Part shown: in pieces, positions 1-7,375 of the stretch | How positions within the stretch are numbered: the first letter of the stretch is position 1 | Layout: the number at the start of each line of letters is the position of its first letter | DNA from: Amycolatopsis rifamycinica | GTDB taxonomy: Bacteria > Actinomycetota > Actinomycetes > Mycobacteriales > Pseudonocardiaceae | Direction: 5' to 3' | Assembly: GCF_000695625.1 (NCBI RefSeq) | Contig: NZ_JMQI01000011.1 | Span: forward strand, 248,001-312,000 | DNA length: 64,000 nt | The notes under the pieces: generated by a model | Databases searched by the model: none | The model's input: the letters and a program-made list of their open reading frames with translations, nothing else | Told to the model about the DNA's origin: nothing | Translations under genes and position numbers: made by a program

Positions 1-450
1 GACATCTACGCGGCCCGGTCCGCGATCGAGCGCGCCGCCATGCTGCGCGCCCTGCGCGGCGGCGACCGCGAGCGGATCGCGCACGTGCTCGAGCAGACCG
101 TCGCCGAGATGGCGACCGCGGCGAGCGAAGACGACCCGAGCGCGCTCTCCACGGCCGACCTGAAGTTCCACGAGGCGCTGATCAACGCCTCAGGGAGCAA
201 GCGCCTGGTGCGGATGGCCCGGACGCTGCTCATCGAGACGCGGATGTGCCTGACGGCGTTGCAGAGCACGTACCAGCGGGTCGAGGAGCGCGTAGAGGAG
301 CACACGAAGCTGATCCAGGCCCTGCGCGAGGGCGACGAGGAGACGGCGCTGACCCTGCTGGAGGCCCACATGGAGGACGCCGTGCAGCGGCTCGCGCCGG
401 GCACGAGCCTGAAGGACGGGGAAGCACCACCGGTGCCGGGAACCGTGTGA
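1..450 (+). CDS. GntR/FadR-family regulator, C-terminal FCD domain (5' end outside window)
   Basis: The frame is open from base 1 to a TGA at 448-450, so the winged-helix N-terminus lies upstream of the window. The visible 149 residues read as an all-helical FCD ligand-binding domain: LKFHEALINASGS, an arginine-rich helix, then VEEHTKLIQAL and LLEAHMEDAV. The spaced His residues in these helices are the usual metal or acid-ligand contacts of FCD domains. FadR-type regulators usually sense carboxylic acids and bind TTGT-N2-ACAA-like sites. One such site lies at 3824-3835 in the divergent promoter of the amine-catabolism genes, so this protein is a reasonable but unproven candidate to control them. 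Confidence 0.85.
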   Translation, partial: DIYAARSAIERAAMLRALRGGDRERIAHVLEQTVAEMATAASEDDPSALSTADLKFHEALINASGSKRLVRMARTLLIETRMCLTALQSTYQRVEERVEEHTKLIQALREGDEETALTLLEAHMEDAVQRLAPGTSLKDGEAPPVPGTV

Positions 451-457
451 CCGGAGG

Positions 458-714
458 GTCGGCACACGTGCTTGCGGGGCCGACTCGCGTGATTGGGCAG
501 CCGACTCGCGTGATTCAAGGGTCGACACGCGCACCCCGCCGGACGACACGCGTACCCAGGCGGACGACACGCGTACCCGGAGGGACGACACGCGTACCCG
601 GGCGGACGACACGCCCGGCCGGGGCTGGGACTTGCGTGACTGGGCGGGCATCTCGCGTGACTGGGCGGGCATCTCGCGTGACTGGAGGGGCATCTCGCGT
701 GACTGGGTGGGCTT
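458..714. repeat. Degenerate tandem array, 21-bp period, about 12 units
   Basis: Directly after the regulator stop the sequence repeats every 21 bases. Units at 479 and 500 share GCCGACTCGCGTGATT; units at 521, 542, 563, 584 and 605 share a GACACGCG-type core; units at 631, 652, 673 and 694 share CTCGCGTGACTGG (the first has CTTGCG). The common core is CGCGTG or its complement CACGCG. The period equals seven codons, so the antisense frame shows a seven-residue periodicity, but no start, ribosome site or family resemblance supports translation. This stretch also accounts for the gap between the regulator and the DUF4262 gene. Confidence 0.85.
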
Positions 715-733
715 CTCGTGGGGGTGGGTGGGG

Positions 734-1198
734 TCAGTGGGCATGGCGGGGTCCCAGGACGGGCTGGCCGGCTCGGCCGTCGCGGTAGTCGGGGGACCAG
801 GGGAAGCGGCCCTTGGCGTCCGCGTGGACCACTTGCAGCGCACGGATTTCCGGGCCGTACAGCGCGGCCGCGAACACCAGGTGGGCCGACGGCTCCGCGA
901 GCTCCACGACTTCCAGCAGGCGGCCGTCGTCCAGCGGGATGCGGTCGCCCGGCCCTGGTGGTGAATCGTGCAGGACGTGGGCGGCCATGGCGTTCAGCAG
1001 GGTGCCGGCCGCGAGGATCGGCAGGCCGGTCACGACCAGCTCCGGCAAGCCGTACCCGCTCAGGCCGATCGTGTAGGCCCAGGACGGGTACGGCCCGGTT
1101 CTCTCCACTCCCTGCACCAGCCAGCCCCGGGCGGCCACGCCGCCGCGAAGCCGGTCCAGGAAACCGGATCTGTCCCGGTTCTCACACTCGAAGCACAT
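734..1198 (-). CDS. DUF4262 domain protein
   Basis: A 154-residue protein. ATG at 1198 is chosen because GGAGGAGAC lies just upstream and the longer open frame overlaps the dehydrogenase gene. It resembles the DUF4262 family: an N-terminal CFECENRD segment, then a short alpha/beta domain with WAYTIGLSGYGLPELVVTGLP and GPEIRALQVVHAD. No function is established for the family, and no membrane segment or signal peptide is seen. It lies downstream of the tartrate-type dehydrogenase gene on the same strand with a gap of about 60 bases, so it may be the last gene of that operon. A functional link is not evident. Confidence 0.75.
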   Translation of the reverse strand: MCFECENRDRSGFLDRLRGGVAARGWLVQGVERTGPYPSWAYTIGLSGYGLPELVVTGLPILAAGTLLNAMAAHVLHDSPPGPGDRIPLDDGRLLEVVELAEPSAHLVFAAALYGPEIRALQVVHADAKGRFPWSPDYRDGRAGQPVLGPRHAH

Positions 1199-1259
1199 CG
1201 GTGTCTCCTCCCCCTCGGTGGGCTCGTGGTCCACCGTGCCGGAGGGCACCGACAAAAAC

Positions 1260-2318
1260 TCAGCCCAGCGCTTCGGCCACCGCCGTGCCGAGCCGTTCTG
1301 TGGTATCCGTGCCGCCGAGGTCGGGCGTGCGGACCCGGCCCTCGTCGAGCACCCGGTCCACTGCGGCGCGGATCGCCTGCGCCGCAACGGTTTCGCCCAG
1401 GTGTTCGACCAGCATCGCGGCGGCCAGGATCTGCGCCACGGGGTTGGCGATCCCCTGCCCCGCGATGTCCGGAGCGCTCCCGTGGACCGCCTCGAACATC
1501 GACGGGAATTCACCCGATGGGTTGATGTTGCCGGACGGTGCCATGCCGAGCCCGCCGGTGATCGCGGCCGCGAGGTCGCTCAGGATGTCGCCGAAGAGGT
1601 TCGACGCCACCACGACGTCAAGCCGGTCCGGTGCTTGGACCATCCGCGCCGCCAGGGCATCCACGTGCATCTGTTCACTGTGGACATCCGGAAACTCCGC
1701 CGCGACCTCGGCGAAGATCTCGTCCCAGAACGGCATCGAGTGGATCAGCCCGTTGGACTTCGTCGCCGAACAGACCCACGAGGACCGCGTCCGGGCCAGT
1801 TCGAACGCGTACCGGATGATCCGGGTGACGCCGACCCGCGTGAACACCGACTCCTGCAGCACGAACTCGTCCGGACGGCCGGCGTTGTGCCGTCCGCCGA
1901 TCGCCGAGTACTCCCCTTCGGAGTTCTCGCGGACGATGACCAGCTCCAGCTCCTCGGCCTTCCGCCCGGCCAGCACGGACGTCGTCCCCGGCAGCAGCCG
2001 CACCGGCCGCAGGTTGACGTACTGCTGGAACGCCCGCCGCAGCGGGATCAGCAGGCCCCACAGGGAAACGTGGTCCGGGACGCCGGGGAAGCCGACCGCG
2101 CCGAGCAGGATCCCGTCGAAGGCCGAGAGCTGCGCGACCCCGTCGTCCGGCATCATCGCGCCGACCCGGGCGTACCGCTCGCAGCTCCAGTCGAATTCCG
2201 TCCACTCCAGGGAGAACCCGAACAGCGCGGACGCCCGGTCGAGGACCTTGCGGGCCTCGACCGTGACGTCCACGCCGATCCCGTCGCCGGGGATGCTCGC
2301 GACGCGGTAGCTCGTCAC
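1260..2318 (-). CDS. Isocitrate/isopropylmalate dehydrogenase family protein (tartrate/D-malate dehydrogenase type)
   Basis: 352 residues starting at GTG 2318, which overlaps the TGA of the upstream aldehyde dehydrogenase gene by four bases (GTGA), so the two are translationally coupled. The N-terminal ASIPGDGIGVDV motif, VIVRENSEGEYS, the metal-site NLFGDILSDLAAAI and the C-terminal VHGSAPDIAGQGIANP mark the NAD-dependent beta-decarboxylating dehydrogenase family. WGLLIPLRRAFQQYVNLRPVR and the length fit tartrate or D-malate dehydrogenases better than isopropylmalate dehydrogenase. The probable reaction is oxidation and decarboxylation of a 2-hydroxy diacid. The actual substrate cannot be read from sequence; the operon suggests feeding a four-carbon product to central metabolism. 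Confidence 0.88.
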   Translation of the reverse strand: MTSYRVASIPGDGIGVDVTVEARKVLDRASALFGFSLEWTEFDWSCERYARVGAMMPDDGVAQLSAFDGILLGAVGFPGVPDHVSLWGLLIPLRRAFQQYVNLRPVRLLPGTTSVLAGRKAEELELVIVRENSEGEYSAIGGRHNAGRPDEFVLQESVFTRVGVTRIIRYAFELARTRSSWVCSATKSNGLIHSMPFWDEIFAEVAAEFPDVHSEQMHVDALAARMVQAPDRLDVVVASNLFGDILSDLAAAITGGLGMAPSGNINPSGEFPSMFEAVHGSAPDIAGQGIANPVAQILAAAMLVEHLGETVAAQAIRAAVDRVLDEGRVRTPDLGGTDTTERLGTAVAEALG

Positions 2319-3778
2319 AGGGCCACCGCGATGTACTTGGTCTCCAGGAACTCGTCGATGCCGACCGAGCCACCCTCGCGGCCGAGCCCGGACTGCTTGA
2401 TCCCGCCGAACGGCGCCGCCGGGTTCGACACGATGCCCTGGTTGAGCCCGATCATCCCGGCCTCCAGAGCCTCCGAGACCCGCAGCGCGCGCTTGAGATC
2501 GCTGGTGAAGACGTAGGAAACGAGCCCGAACTCGGTGTCGTTGGCCTTCGCCACGGCCTCTTCCTCGGTGTCGAACGGCGTGATCGGGGCGACCGGCCCG
2601 AAGATCTCCTCGTGCGTCAGCCGCGCCTCCTGCGGGACGTCGGTGAGCACGGTGGCCGGGTAGAAGTGGCCCGGCCCGTCGACCTCCGAGCCGCCGGTGA
2701 GCACCTTGGCGCCGCGGTCGGTGGCGTCCTTGACCAGCTCGGTCACCTTGTCGACGGCGTTCTGGTCGATCAGCGGGCCGACCACGACGTCCTTCTCGGT
2801 GCCGCGGCCCACCGGCAGGGCCTGCATGCGCTCGGTCAGCCGCCGGGCGAACTCCTCGACGACGCCGCGCTGCACGTAGAACCGGTTCGCCGCGGTGCAC
2901 GCCTCGCCGATGTTGCGCATCTTCGCCTGCATCGCGCCCTCGATGGCCGCGTCCATGTCGGCGTCGTCGAAGACCAGGAACGGCGCGTTGCCACCCAGTT
3001 CCATCGACGTGCGCAGGACCTTGTCGGCGCACTGCTCGAGCAGCTTGCGGCCGACCCCGGTGGAGCCGGTGAAGGACAGCTTGCGGGCGCGGCCGTCCCG
3101 GATCAGCGGCTCCATCACGCCGCCGGAGTCGCTGGTCGTGACGACGTTGAGCACGCCTTCGGGCAGGCCCGCCTCGGCCAGGATGCCGGCCAGCGCGAGC
3201 ATCGACAGCGGCGTCTGCGCGGCGGGCTTGATCACCGACGTGCAGCCCGCGGCGATCGCCGGGCCGATCTTGCGCGTGCCCATCGCCATCGGGAAGTTCC
3301 ACGGCGTGATCAGCAGCGTCGGCCCGACCGGCTGCTTGGTGATCAGGAACCGGCCCGCGCCGTTCGGGGCGGTCGCGTAGCCGCCGCCGATGCGGACGGC
3401 CTCTTCGGCGAACCAGCGGAAGAACTCCGCGGCGTAGGCGATTTCGCCCTTGGACTCGGCGAGCGGCTTGCCCATCTCGAGGGTCATCAGCAGTGCCAGC
3501 TCTTCCTGGCGCTGCATCAGCAGTTCGTAGGCGCGGCGGAGGATCTCGCCGCGCTCGCGGGGGGCCATCTTCGCGAAGTCCGCCTGGGCCGCGACGGCGG
3601 CGTCCAGCGCCGCGACGCCGTCCGACGGCGAGGCGTCGGCGACGTGGCAGAGTTCCTTGCCGGTGGCCGGATCGACCACCGGGAAGGTCTTCCCGTCCTG
3701 GGCGGCGACCCACTTGCCGCCGATGAACAGTTCCTTGCCGACCGCCTCGACGACGCCGGACTCGGTGCTCGCGCTCAT
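2315..3778 (-). CDS. NAD(P)-dependent aldehyde dehydrogenase, succinate-semialdehyde type
   Basis: 487 residues from ATG 3778, preceded by GAGGAG; a frame 21 codons longer lacks a ribosome site. It has the ALDH Rossmann region with TPWNFPMAMGTRKIGPAIAAG, SFTGSTGVGRKL, the catalytic glutamate in MELGGNAPF and the nucleophile Cys294 in GEACTAANRF, where many succinate-semialdehyde dehydrogenases have CVCANR. The C-terminus has GGIKQSGLGREGG. The likely reaction is oxidation of the semialdehyde made by the divergent aminotransferase, giving a dicarboxylate such as succinate. The gene is divergently transcribed from that aminotransferase across a short promoter region with a FadR-type operator, and its stop overlaps the next dehydrogenase gene. 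Confidence 0.9.
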   Translation of the reverse strand: MSASTESGVVEAVGKELFIGGKWVAAQDGKTFPVVDPATGKELCHVADASPSDGVAALDAAVAAQADFAKMAPRERGEILRRAYELLMQRQEELALLMTLEMGKPLAESKGEIAYAAEFFRWFAEEAVRIGGGYATAPNGAGRFLITKQPVGPTLLITPWNFPMAMGTRKIGPAIAAGCTSVIKPAAQTPLSMLALAGILAEAGLPEGVLNVVTTSDSGGVMEPLIRDGRARKLSFTGSTGVGRKLLEQCADKVLRTSMELGGNAPFLVFDDADMDAAIEGAMQAKMRNIGEACTAANRFYVQRGVVEEFARRLTERMQALPVGRGTEKDVVVGPLIDQNAVDKVTELVKDATDRGAKVLTGGSEVDGPGHFYPATVLTDVPQEARLTHEEIFGPVAPITPFDTEEEAVAKANDTEFGLVSYVFTSDLKRALRVSEALEAGMIGLNQGIVSNPAAPFGGIKQSGLGREGGSVGIDEFLETKYIAVAL

Positions 3779-3823
3779 CCCGACTTGCTCCTCACGTGTT
3801 GTCCCCACGGCCATGCTATGGAT

Positions 3824-3835
3824 ATTGTCAACAAT
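3824..3835. promoter_or_regulatory. FadR/GntR-type operator candidate in divergent promoter
   Basis: ATTGT-CA-ACAAT: perfect five-base arms around a two-base centre, inside the 91-bp gap between the divergent ALDH (start 3778) and aminotransferase (start 3870). It matches the T-GT-N(2-3)-AC-A pattern bound by FadR-family GntR proteins. A partial second half, CGACAAC, follows. It could repress both directions. Confidence 0.6.
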
Positions 3836-3869
3836 CGACAACCTGATCGGACCGACCGAGGAGCACGCT

Positions 3870-5126
3870 GTGGCTCAGCTCTCTCCGCTGCTCAAGCAGG
3901 CAACGCCCGTCGTGGTCGACCACGGTGAAGGGGTTTACCTCTACGACGTCGAGGGCAAACGCCACCTCGACTTCACCGCCGGCATCGGCGTCACGAGCAC
4001 CGGGCACTGCCACCCCCACGTCGTGCGGGCCGCGCGGGAGCAGATCGGCAAGCTCGTCCACGGCCAGTACACGACGGTCATGCACAAGCCGCTCCTCGAA
4101 CTGACCGAGCGCCTCGGCGGCGTCCTGCCGAGCGGGCTCGACTCCCTCTTCTACGCGAACTCGGGCAGCGAAGCCGTCGAAGCGGCGCTGCGGCTTTCGC
4201 GGCAGGCGACGAAACGCCCGAACGTCATCGTCTTCCAGGGCGGCTTCCACGGCCGGACCGTGGCGGCGGCGAGCATGACGACGTCCGGGACGCGGTTCAG
4301 CGCCGGCATCGGCCCGCTGATGGCGGGCGTGCACGTGGCCCCGTTCCCGTACGCCTACCACTACGGCTGGGACGAGCGGACGGCGACGAAGTTCGCCCTG
4401 CGCGAGCTGGACTACCTGTTCCAGACCGTCTGCGCGCCGAACGAGACCGCCGCGTTCTTCGTCGAGCCGGTGCTCGGCGAAGGCGGCTACGTCCCGGCCA
4501 ACACCGAGTTCCTGGCCGGGCTGCGCGAGCGCGCGGACCGGCACGGCATCCTGCTGGTCGTCGACGAGATCCAAACCGGGTTCGGCCGCACCGGGAAGTT
4601 CTGGGGCCACGACCACTTCGACGTCTCCCCCGACGTCGTGCTCATCGCGAAGGGCCTGGCGAGCGGCTTCCCGCTGTCCGGCATCGCCGCTTCGCAGGAG
4701 CTGATGGCGAAGGCGTTCCCGGGGTCGCAGGGCGGGACGTACGGCGGCAACGCCGTTTCGTGCGCGGCGGCGATCGCGACCCTCGAGGTCATCCAGCAGG
4801 AGAACCTGGTCGAGAACGCCGCCGAGCGCGGCCGCCAGCTCCTGGAGGGCGCGCGGGTGATCGCCGACAAGACGCCGTCGATCGGCGAGGTGCGCGGGCT
4901 CGGCCTGCTGGTCGGCTCGGAGTTCACCACCCCCGACGGCGAACCGGACACGGCCACCGCGCAGGCCGCGCAGCAGGCGGCGTCGAAGAACGGGCTGCTG
5001 CTGCTCACCTGCGGGCCGTACATGAACGTCGTCCGCATGGTGCCGCCGTTGGTCGTCACCGCCGAGCAGGTCGACGACGCGCTGCGGATCTGGGGAGACG
5101 TCGTCGATTCGGTCACGGGGAGCTGA
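3870..5126 (+). CDS. Class III aminotransferase (4-aminobutyrate/ornithine type)
   Basis: 418 residues from GTG 3870, which has GAGGAG eight bases upstream; longer open frames run into the opposing gene. Fold-type I PLP motifs are present: YANSGSEAVEAALRLSRQAT, FQGGFHGRTVAAASMT, VVDEIQTGFGRTGKFWG and the Schiff-base Lys261 in LIAKGLASGFPLSG. It moves an amino group from an omega-amino compound to 2-oxoglutarate or pyruvate, giving a semialdehyde for the divergent ALDH. Together they resemble GabT/GabD, but the true amine is unknown. A DUF3830 gene begins three bases after its stop, so they are co-transcribed. Confidence 0.9.
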   Translation: MAQLSPLLKQATPVVVDHGEGVYLYDVEGKRHLDFTAGIGVTSTGHCHPHVVRAAREQIGKLVHGQYTTVMHKPLLELTERLGGVLPSGLDSLFYANSGSEAVEAALRLSRQATKRPNVIVFQGGFHGRTVAAASMTTSGTRFSAGIGPLMAGVHVAPFPYAYHYGWDERTATKFALRELDYLFQTVCAPNETAAFFVEPVLGEGGYVPANTEFLAGLRERADRHGILLVVDEIQTGFGRTGKFWGHDHFDVSPDVVLIAKGLASGFPLSGIAASQELMAKAFPGSQGGTYGGNAVSCAAAIATLEVIQQENLVENAAERGRQLLEGARVIADKTPSIGEVRGLGLLVGSEFTTPDGEPDTATAQAAQQAASKNGLLLLTCGPYMNVVRMVPPLVVTAEQVDDALRIWGDVVDSVTGS

Positions 5127-5128
5127 TC

Positions 5129-5626
5129 ATGGCCCGGTACATCACGATCACCCTCGACAAGCGCGGGGTCTCCTGCCGCGCGCGGCTGCTCGACGACGAG
5201 GCCCCGCGGACCTGCAAGGCGGTCTGGGACGCGTTGCCGCAGAGCGGTTCCGCCTATCACGCGAAATACGCGCGCAACGAGGTCTACACGCTCGTGCCGC
5301 CCTTCGCCGAACCCAAGCCGGGCCGGGAGAACCCGACGATCACGCCGATTCCCGGCGACGTCGTCTACTTCGGCTTCGAGGCCTGGGAAATCGGCAACCC
5401 GGCCTACGGCTACGACGAAGGCAGCGAGGCGCACAGCGACCAGGGCGCGACCGACCTGGCGATCTTCTACGGGCGCAACAACCTGCTGATCAACGGCGAC
5501 GCGGGCTGGGTGCCCGGCAACGTGTTCGCCACGATCGAGGAGGGCCTGGCCGAGATGGCGGCGGCCGCGCAGGACCTTTGGCTGCGGGGCGTCGAGGGCG
5601 AGACGCTCTCGTTCGCGCGCGCCTGA
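5129..5626 (+). CDS. DUF3830 family protein (cyclophilin-like fold)
   Basis: 165 residues; ATG 5129 lies three bases after the aminotransferase stop, with the ribosome site (GGGGAG) inside that gene. ITITLDKRGVSCRARLLDDEAPRTCKAVWDALP and PGDVVYFGFEAWEIGNP fit DUF3830, a small beta-barrel family with a cyclophilin-like fold. The family has no assigned reaction; members occur beside aminotransferase, amidase or hydantoinase genes, suggesting a role in small-molecule catabolism rather than prolyl isomerisation. Coupling to the aminotransferase supports a shared pathway. No signal peptide. Confidence 0.8.
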   Translation: MARYITITLDKRGVSCRARLLDDEAPRTCKAVWDALPQSGSAYHAKYARNEVYTLVPPFAEPKPGRENPTITPIPGDVVYFGFEAWEIGNPAYGYDEGSEAHSDQGATDLAIFYGRNNLLINGDAGWVPGNVFATIEEGLAEMAAAAQDLWLRGVEGETLSFARA

Positions 5627-5647
5627 TTCCCTTACCTCCCAACGCCC

Positions 5648-5674
5648 CGCCGGGTGCGGCTGCCGCACCCGGCG
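5648..5674 (+). terminator. Hairpin after aminotransferase operon
   Basis: A perfect 12-bp stem with a three-base loop (arms 5648-5659 and 5663-5674), about 20 bases after the DUF3830 stop. There is no T-run, so this is a GC-hairpin terminator typical of high-GC actinobacteria. Confidence 0.6.
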
Positions 5675-6022
5675 TCCCGGCCGGCCCGTTGCCGCCACCC
5701 GAAAGGGTGATCATCGACAACTTCACCTTTTGTGGCTGGTGATCACCGGATCGAGTTACGCCCTTGCCCAGGGTGGCGGATCAAGGCTCGCATCACCGAC
5801 AGTGATAATTCCCCGGCCTGCTACCCAAAGTGGTGGACGACCGATCAGGGCACCCCGGGCGAAAACACGAAGGGATTACGTGTTTAGCATGGGAAGATTC
5901 CGCGGCCTCGAGTTCGGCCGGGAATGACTTTTTGACAGGGTGCCAGCACGGTGAAAACCTGATTCCGTACCTCGCGAGGTGCACTCCAGGGAATCACTTT
6001 TCATTCGAACAGGAGCCATTCC
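5675..6022 (+). other. Intergenic region; probable leader and promoter of the small peptide gene
   Basis: No open frame here has a ribosome site or family resemblance. The stretch is less GC-rich than its flanks. TTGACA at 5932-5937 could be a -35 element for the small ORF at 6023, but no good -10 box is obvious. The start region has CAGGAG about eight bases before the ATG. The distance leaves room for a structured 5' leader, but no known riboswitch was recognised. Confidence 0.4.
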
Positions 6023-6115
6023 ATGCAGATGTTCGCGCAGCACGCCCACCACGCCCACGACATCCTGACCGGCGCGCTGGCGCACCTCGCCCACGTCCTC
6101 GGCTGGCTCGTCTGA
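6023..6115 (+). CDS. Small His-rich peptide, 30 residues (candidate)
   Basis: ATG 6023 to TGA 6115. Support comes from an AGGAG ribosome site (CAGGAGCCATTCC before the ATG), a substantial 5' leader and a very strong terminator 13 bases after the stop. The peptide opens MQMFAQHAHHAHDILTG and ends in a hydrophobic ALAHLAHVLGWLV segment. It has six His, no Cys and no Lys or Arg, so it is acidic-neutral and amphipathic. No family is recognised. It could be a membrane-associated or metal-binding microprotein, a leader peptide or a structured RNA with an incidental frame. The isolated ORF and terminator argue for an expressed unit. Confidence 0.5.
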   Translation: MQMFAQHAHHAHDILTGALAHLAHVLGWLV

Positions 6116-6128
6116 GCCGGAACTGCCG

Positions 6129-6159
6129 GGCCCGGCCGCGGAAAACCCGCGGCCGGGCC
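6129..6159 (+). terminator. Strong intrinsic terminator
   Basis: Perfect 13-bp stem (6129-6141 with 6147-6159), loop AAAAC, then GCTTTT. This is one of the best intrinsic terminators in the window. It closes the small peptide transcript and also separates it from the convergent aldo/keto reductase gene. Confidence 0.85.
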
Positions 6160-6164
6160 GCTTT

Positions 6165-6986
6165 TCATCCCAGTGCGCTCAACCGCTCGAAATCGGCGTC
6201 GGAAAGCTCGATTTCCGCGGCAGCGCAATTCTCTTCCAGGTGCGCGATCGACGACATCCCCGGGATCGGGATCACCACCGGCGAACGGTGCACCAGCCAG
6301 GCGAGGGACACCTGAGCGGGCGTCGCCCCGACGTCGGCCGCGACCTTGCCGAGGACACCGCCCGCGGTCGCGTGGCGACCGGAGGCGATCGGGAGCCACG
6401 GGACGAACGCCACTCCCTCGCGCTCGCAGTAGGCGAGCACGTCGTCGGACGCGCGGTCGGTCAGGTTGTAGCGGTTCTGGACACTCGCGATCGGCGCGAT
6501 CGCCCGCGCCTCGGCCAATTGGGCGACGGTGACTTCGGACAACCCGATCCGGGCGACCTTGCCCTCGTCCCGCAGCCGGGCGAGGGCGCCGACCTGGTCG
6601 GCGAGCGGCACCTGCGGGTCGACCCGGTGCAACTGCAGCAGGTCAAGCCGCTCGACGCGCAGGCGCCGCAACGAAAGTTCCGCCTGCTGCCGCAGGTATT
6701 CAGGCCGGCCGAGCGGGACCCACTCGCCGCGGCTGGGGCGCGCGTGCCCGCACTTCGTCGCGATGAGCAGCCCGGGGTACGGGTTGAGCGCGTCGGCGAG
6801 CAGCTCTTCGTTCAGGCCCAGGTCGTAGGCGTCGGCGGTGTCGAAGAACGTCACGCCGAGTTCGGCGGCACGGCGGGCGACGGCGTGGGCGCCGTCCTTC
6901 ACGTGCTCCCATTCGGTGAGCCGCATGGCCCCAAAACCCAGGCGGTGCACGGAAAGACCGTCTTCGAAGGTGTACGTCGTGGTCAT
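6165..6986 (-). CDS. Aldo/keto reductase
   Basis: 273 residues from ATG 6986; the open frame runs 61 codons further upstream, but that part does not resemble the family and crosses an operator-like repeat. The (beta/alpha)8 family is shown by GFGAMRLTEWEH, the catalytic tetrad Asp and Tyr in FFDTADAYDLG, Lys in LIATKCGHA and His in DLLQLHRVDP, and the cofactor-binding IPIPGMSSIAHLEEN near the C-terminus. It reduces an aldehyde or ketone with NADPH in the cytoplasm. The substrate is unknown. It is a single-gene unit convergent with the small peptide gene. Confidence 0.9.
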   Translation of the reverse strand: MTTTYTFEDGLSVHRLGFGAMRLTEWEHVKDGAHAVARRAAELGVTFFDTADAYDLGLNEELLADALNPYPGLLIATKCGHARPSRGEWVPLGRPEYLRQQAELSLRRLRVERLDLLQLHRVDPQVPLADQVGALARLRDEGKVARIGLSEVTVAQLAEARAIAPIASVQNRYNLTDRASDDVLAYCEREGVAFVPWLPIASGRHATAGGVLGKVAADVGATPAQVSLAWLVHRSPVVIPIPGMSSIAHLEENCAAAEIELSDADFERLSALG

Positions 6987-7375
6987 GGCGGAAGCTTCGC
7001 CGCCGTCGCTGTCACCCACCAGAGATTTAGTCTGAGCTAAATCCATCGGCGCCCGCCTCCGCGCCCCGGTAGCGCGAACAGACTCGGCAAACCACGCGAC
7101 GGCTACCGGCTGGGCCGCCGTCGGGCTCGCCACGAGGTTCGTCGGGTAGGCCGGCGTCGACGAAGCCAAGGAAGCGATTTTCTAGAGCTCCCTCGGGCAC
7201 GCCGCGTCTTCGCCGTCCAGGACCCGATCCTGCCGGGTGCCAGGACGCGCCGAACGCGGAAACCGACCTTGCGAGCACCTCCGCCCTAGAACATGAAAAA
7301 CCTTCATGGCGGCGTACCGCCGGTACGTACTACGCTGCGGTAACCACAGCGACGGCGCGGAGGAGAGAACTGCCG
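6987..7375. other. Intergenic region between divergent reductase and oxidase genes
   Basis: No convincing gene is visible in these 389 bases; open frames on either strand lack ribosome sites and family motifs. The only clear structure is the inverted repeat at 7024-7043. GGAGGAGAG about 10 bases before 7376 is the ribosome site of the oxidase gene. Confidence 0.5.
7024..7043. promoter_or_regulatory. Inverted repeat upstream of aldo/keto reductase
   Basis: GATTTAG and CTAAATC, perfect seven-base arms with a six-base spacer, 38 bases upstream of the reductase start and AT-rich in a GC-rich setting. It has the size and place of a MarR/TetR/HxlR-type operator overlapping the reductase promoter. 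No regulator gene lies next to it. Confidence 0.55.

Noticed and set aside
718..2310. 530-residue plus-strand open frame
   Set aside because: Arg/Pro/Ser-rich shadow of the DUF4262 and dehydrogenase genes on the other strand; no ribosome site or family match.
6987..7278. N-terminal extension of the aldo/keto reductase and an 83-residue frame upstream
   Set aside because: No family resemblance or ribosome site, and an inverted repeat lies within.
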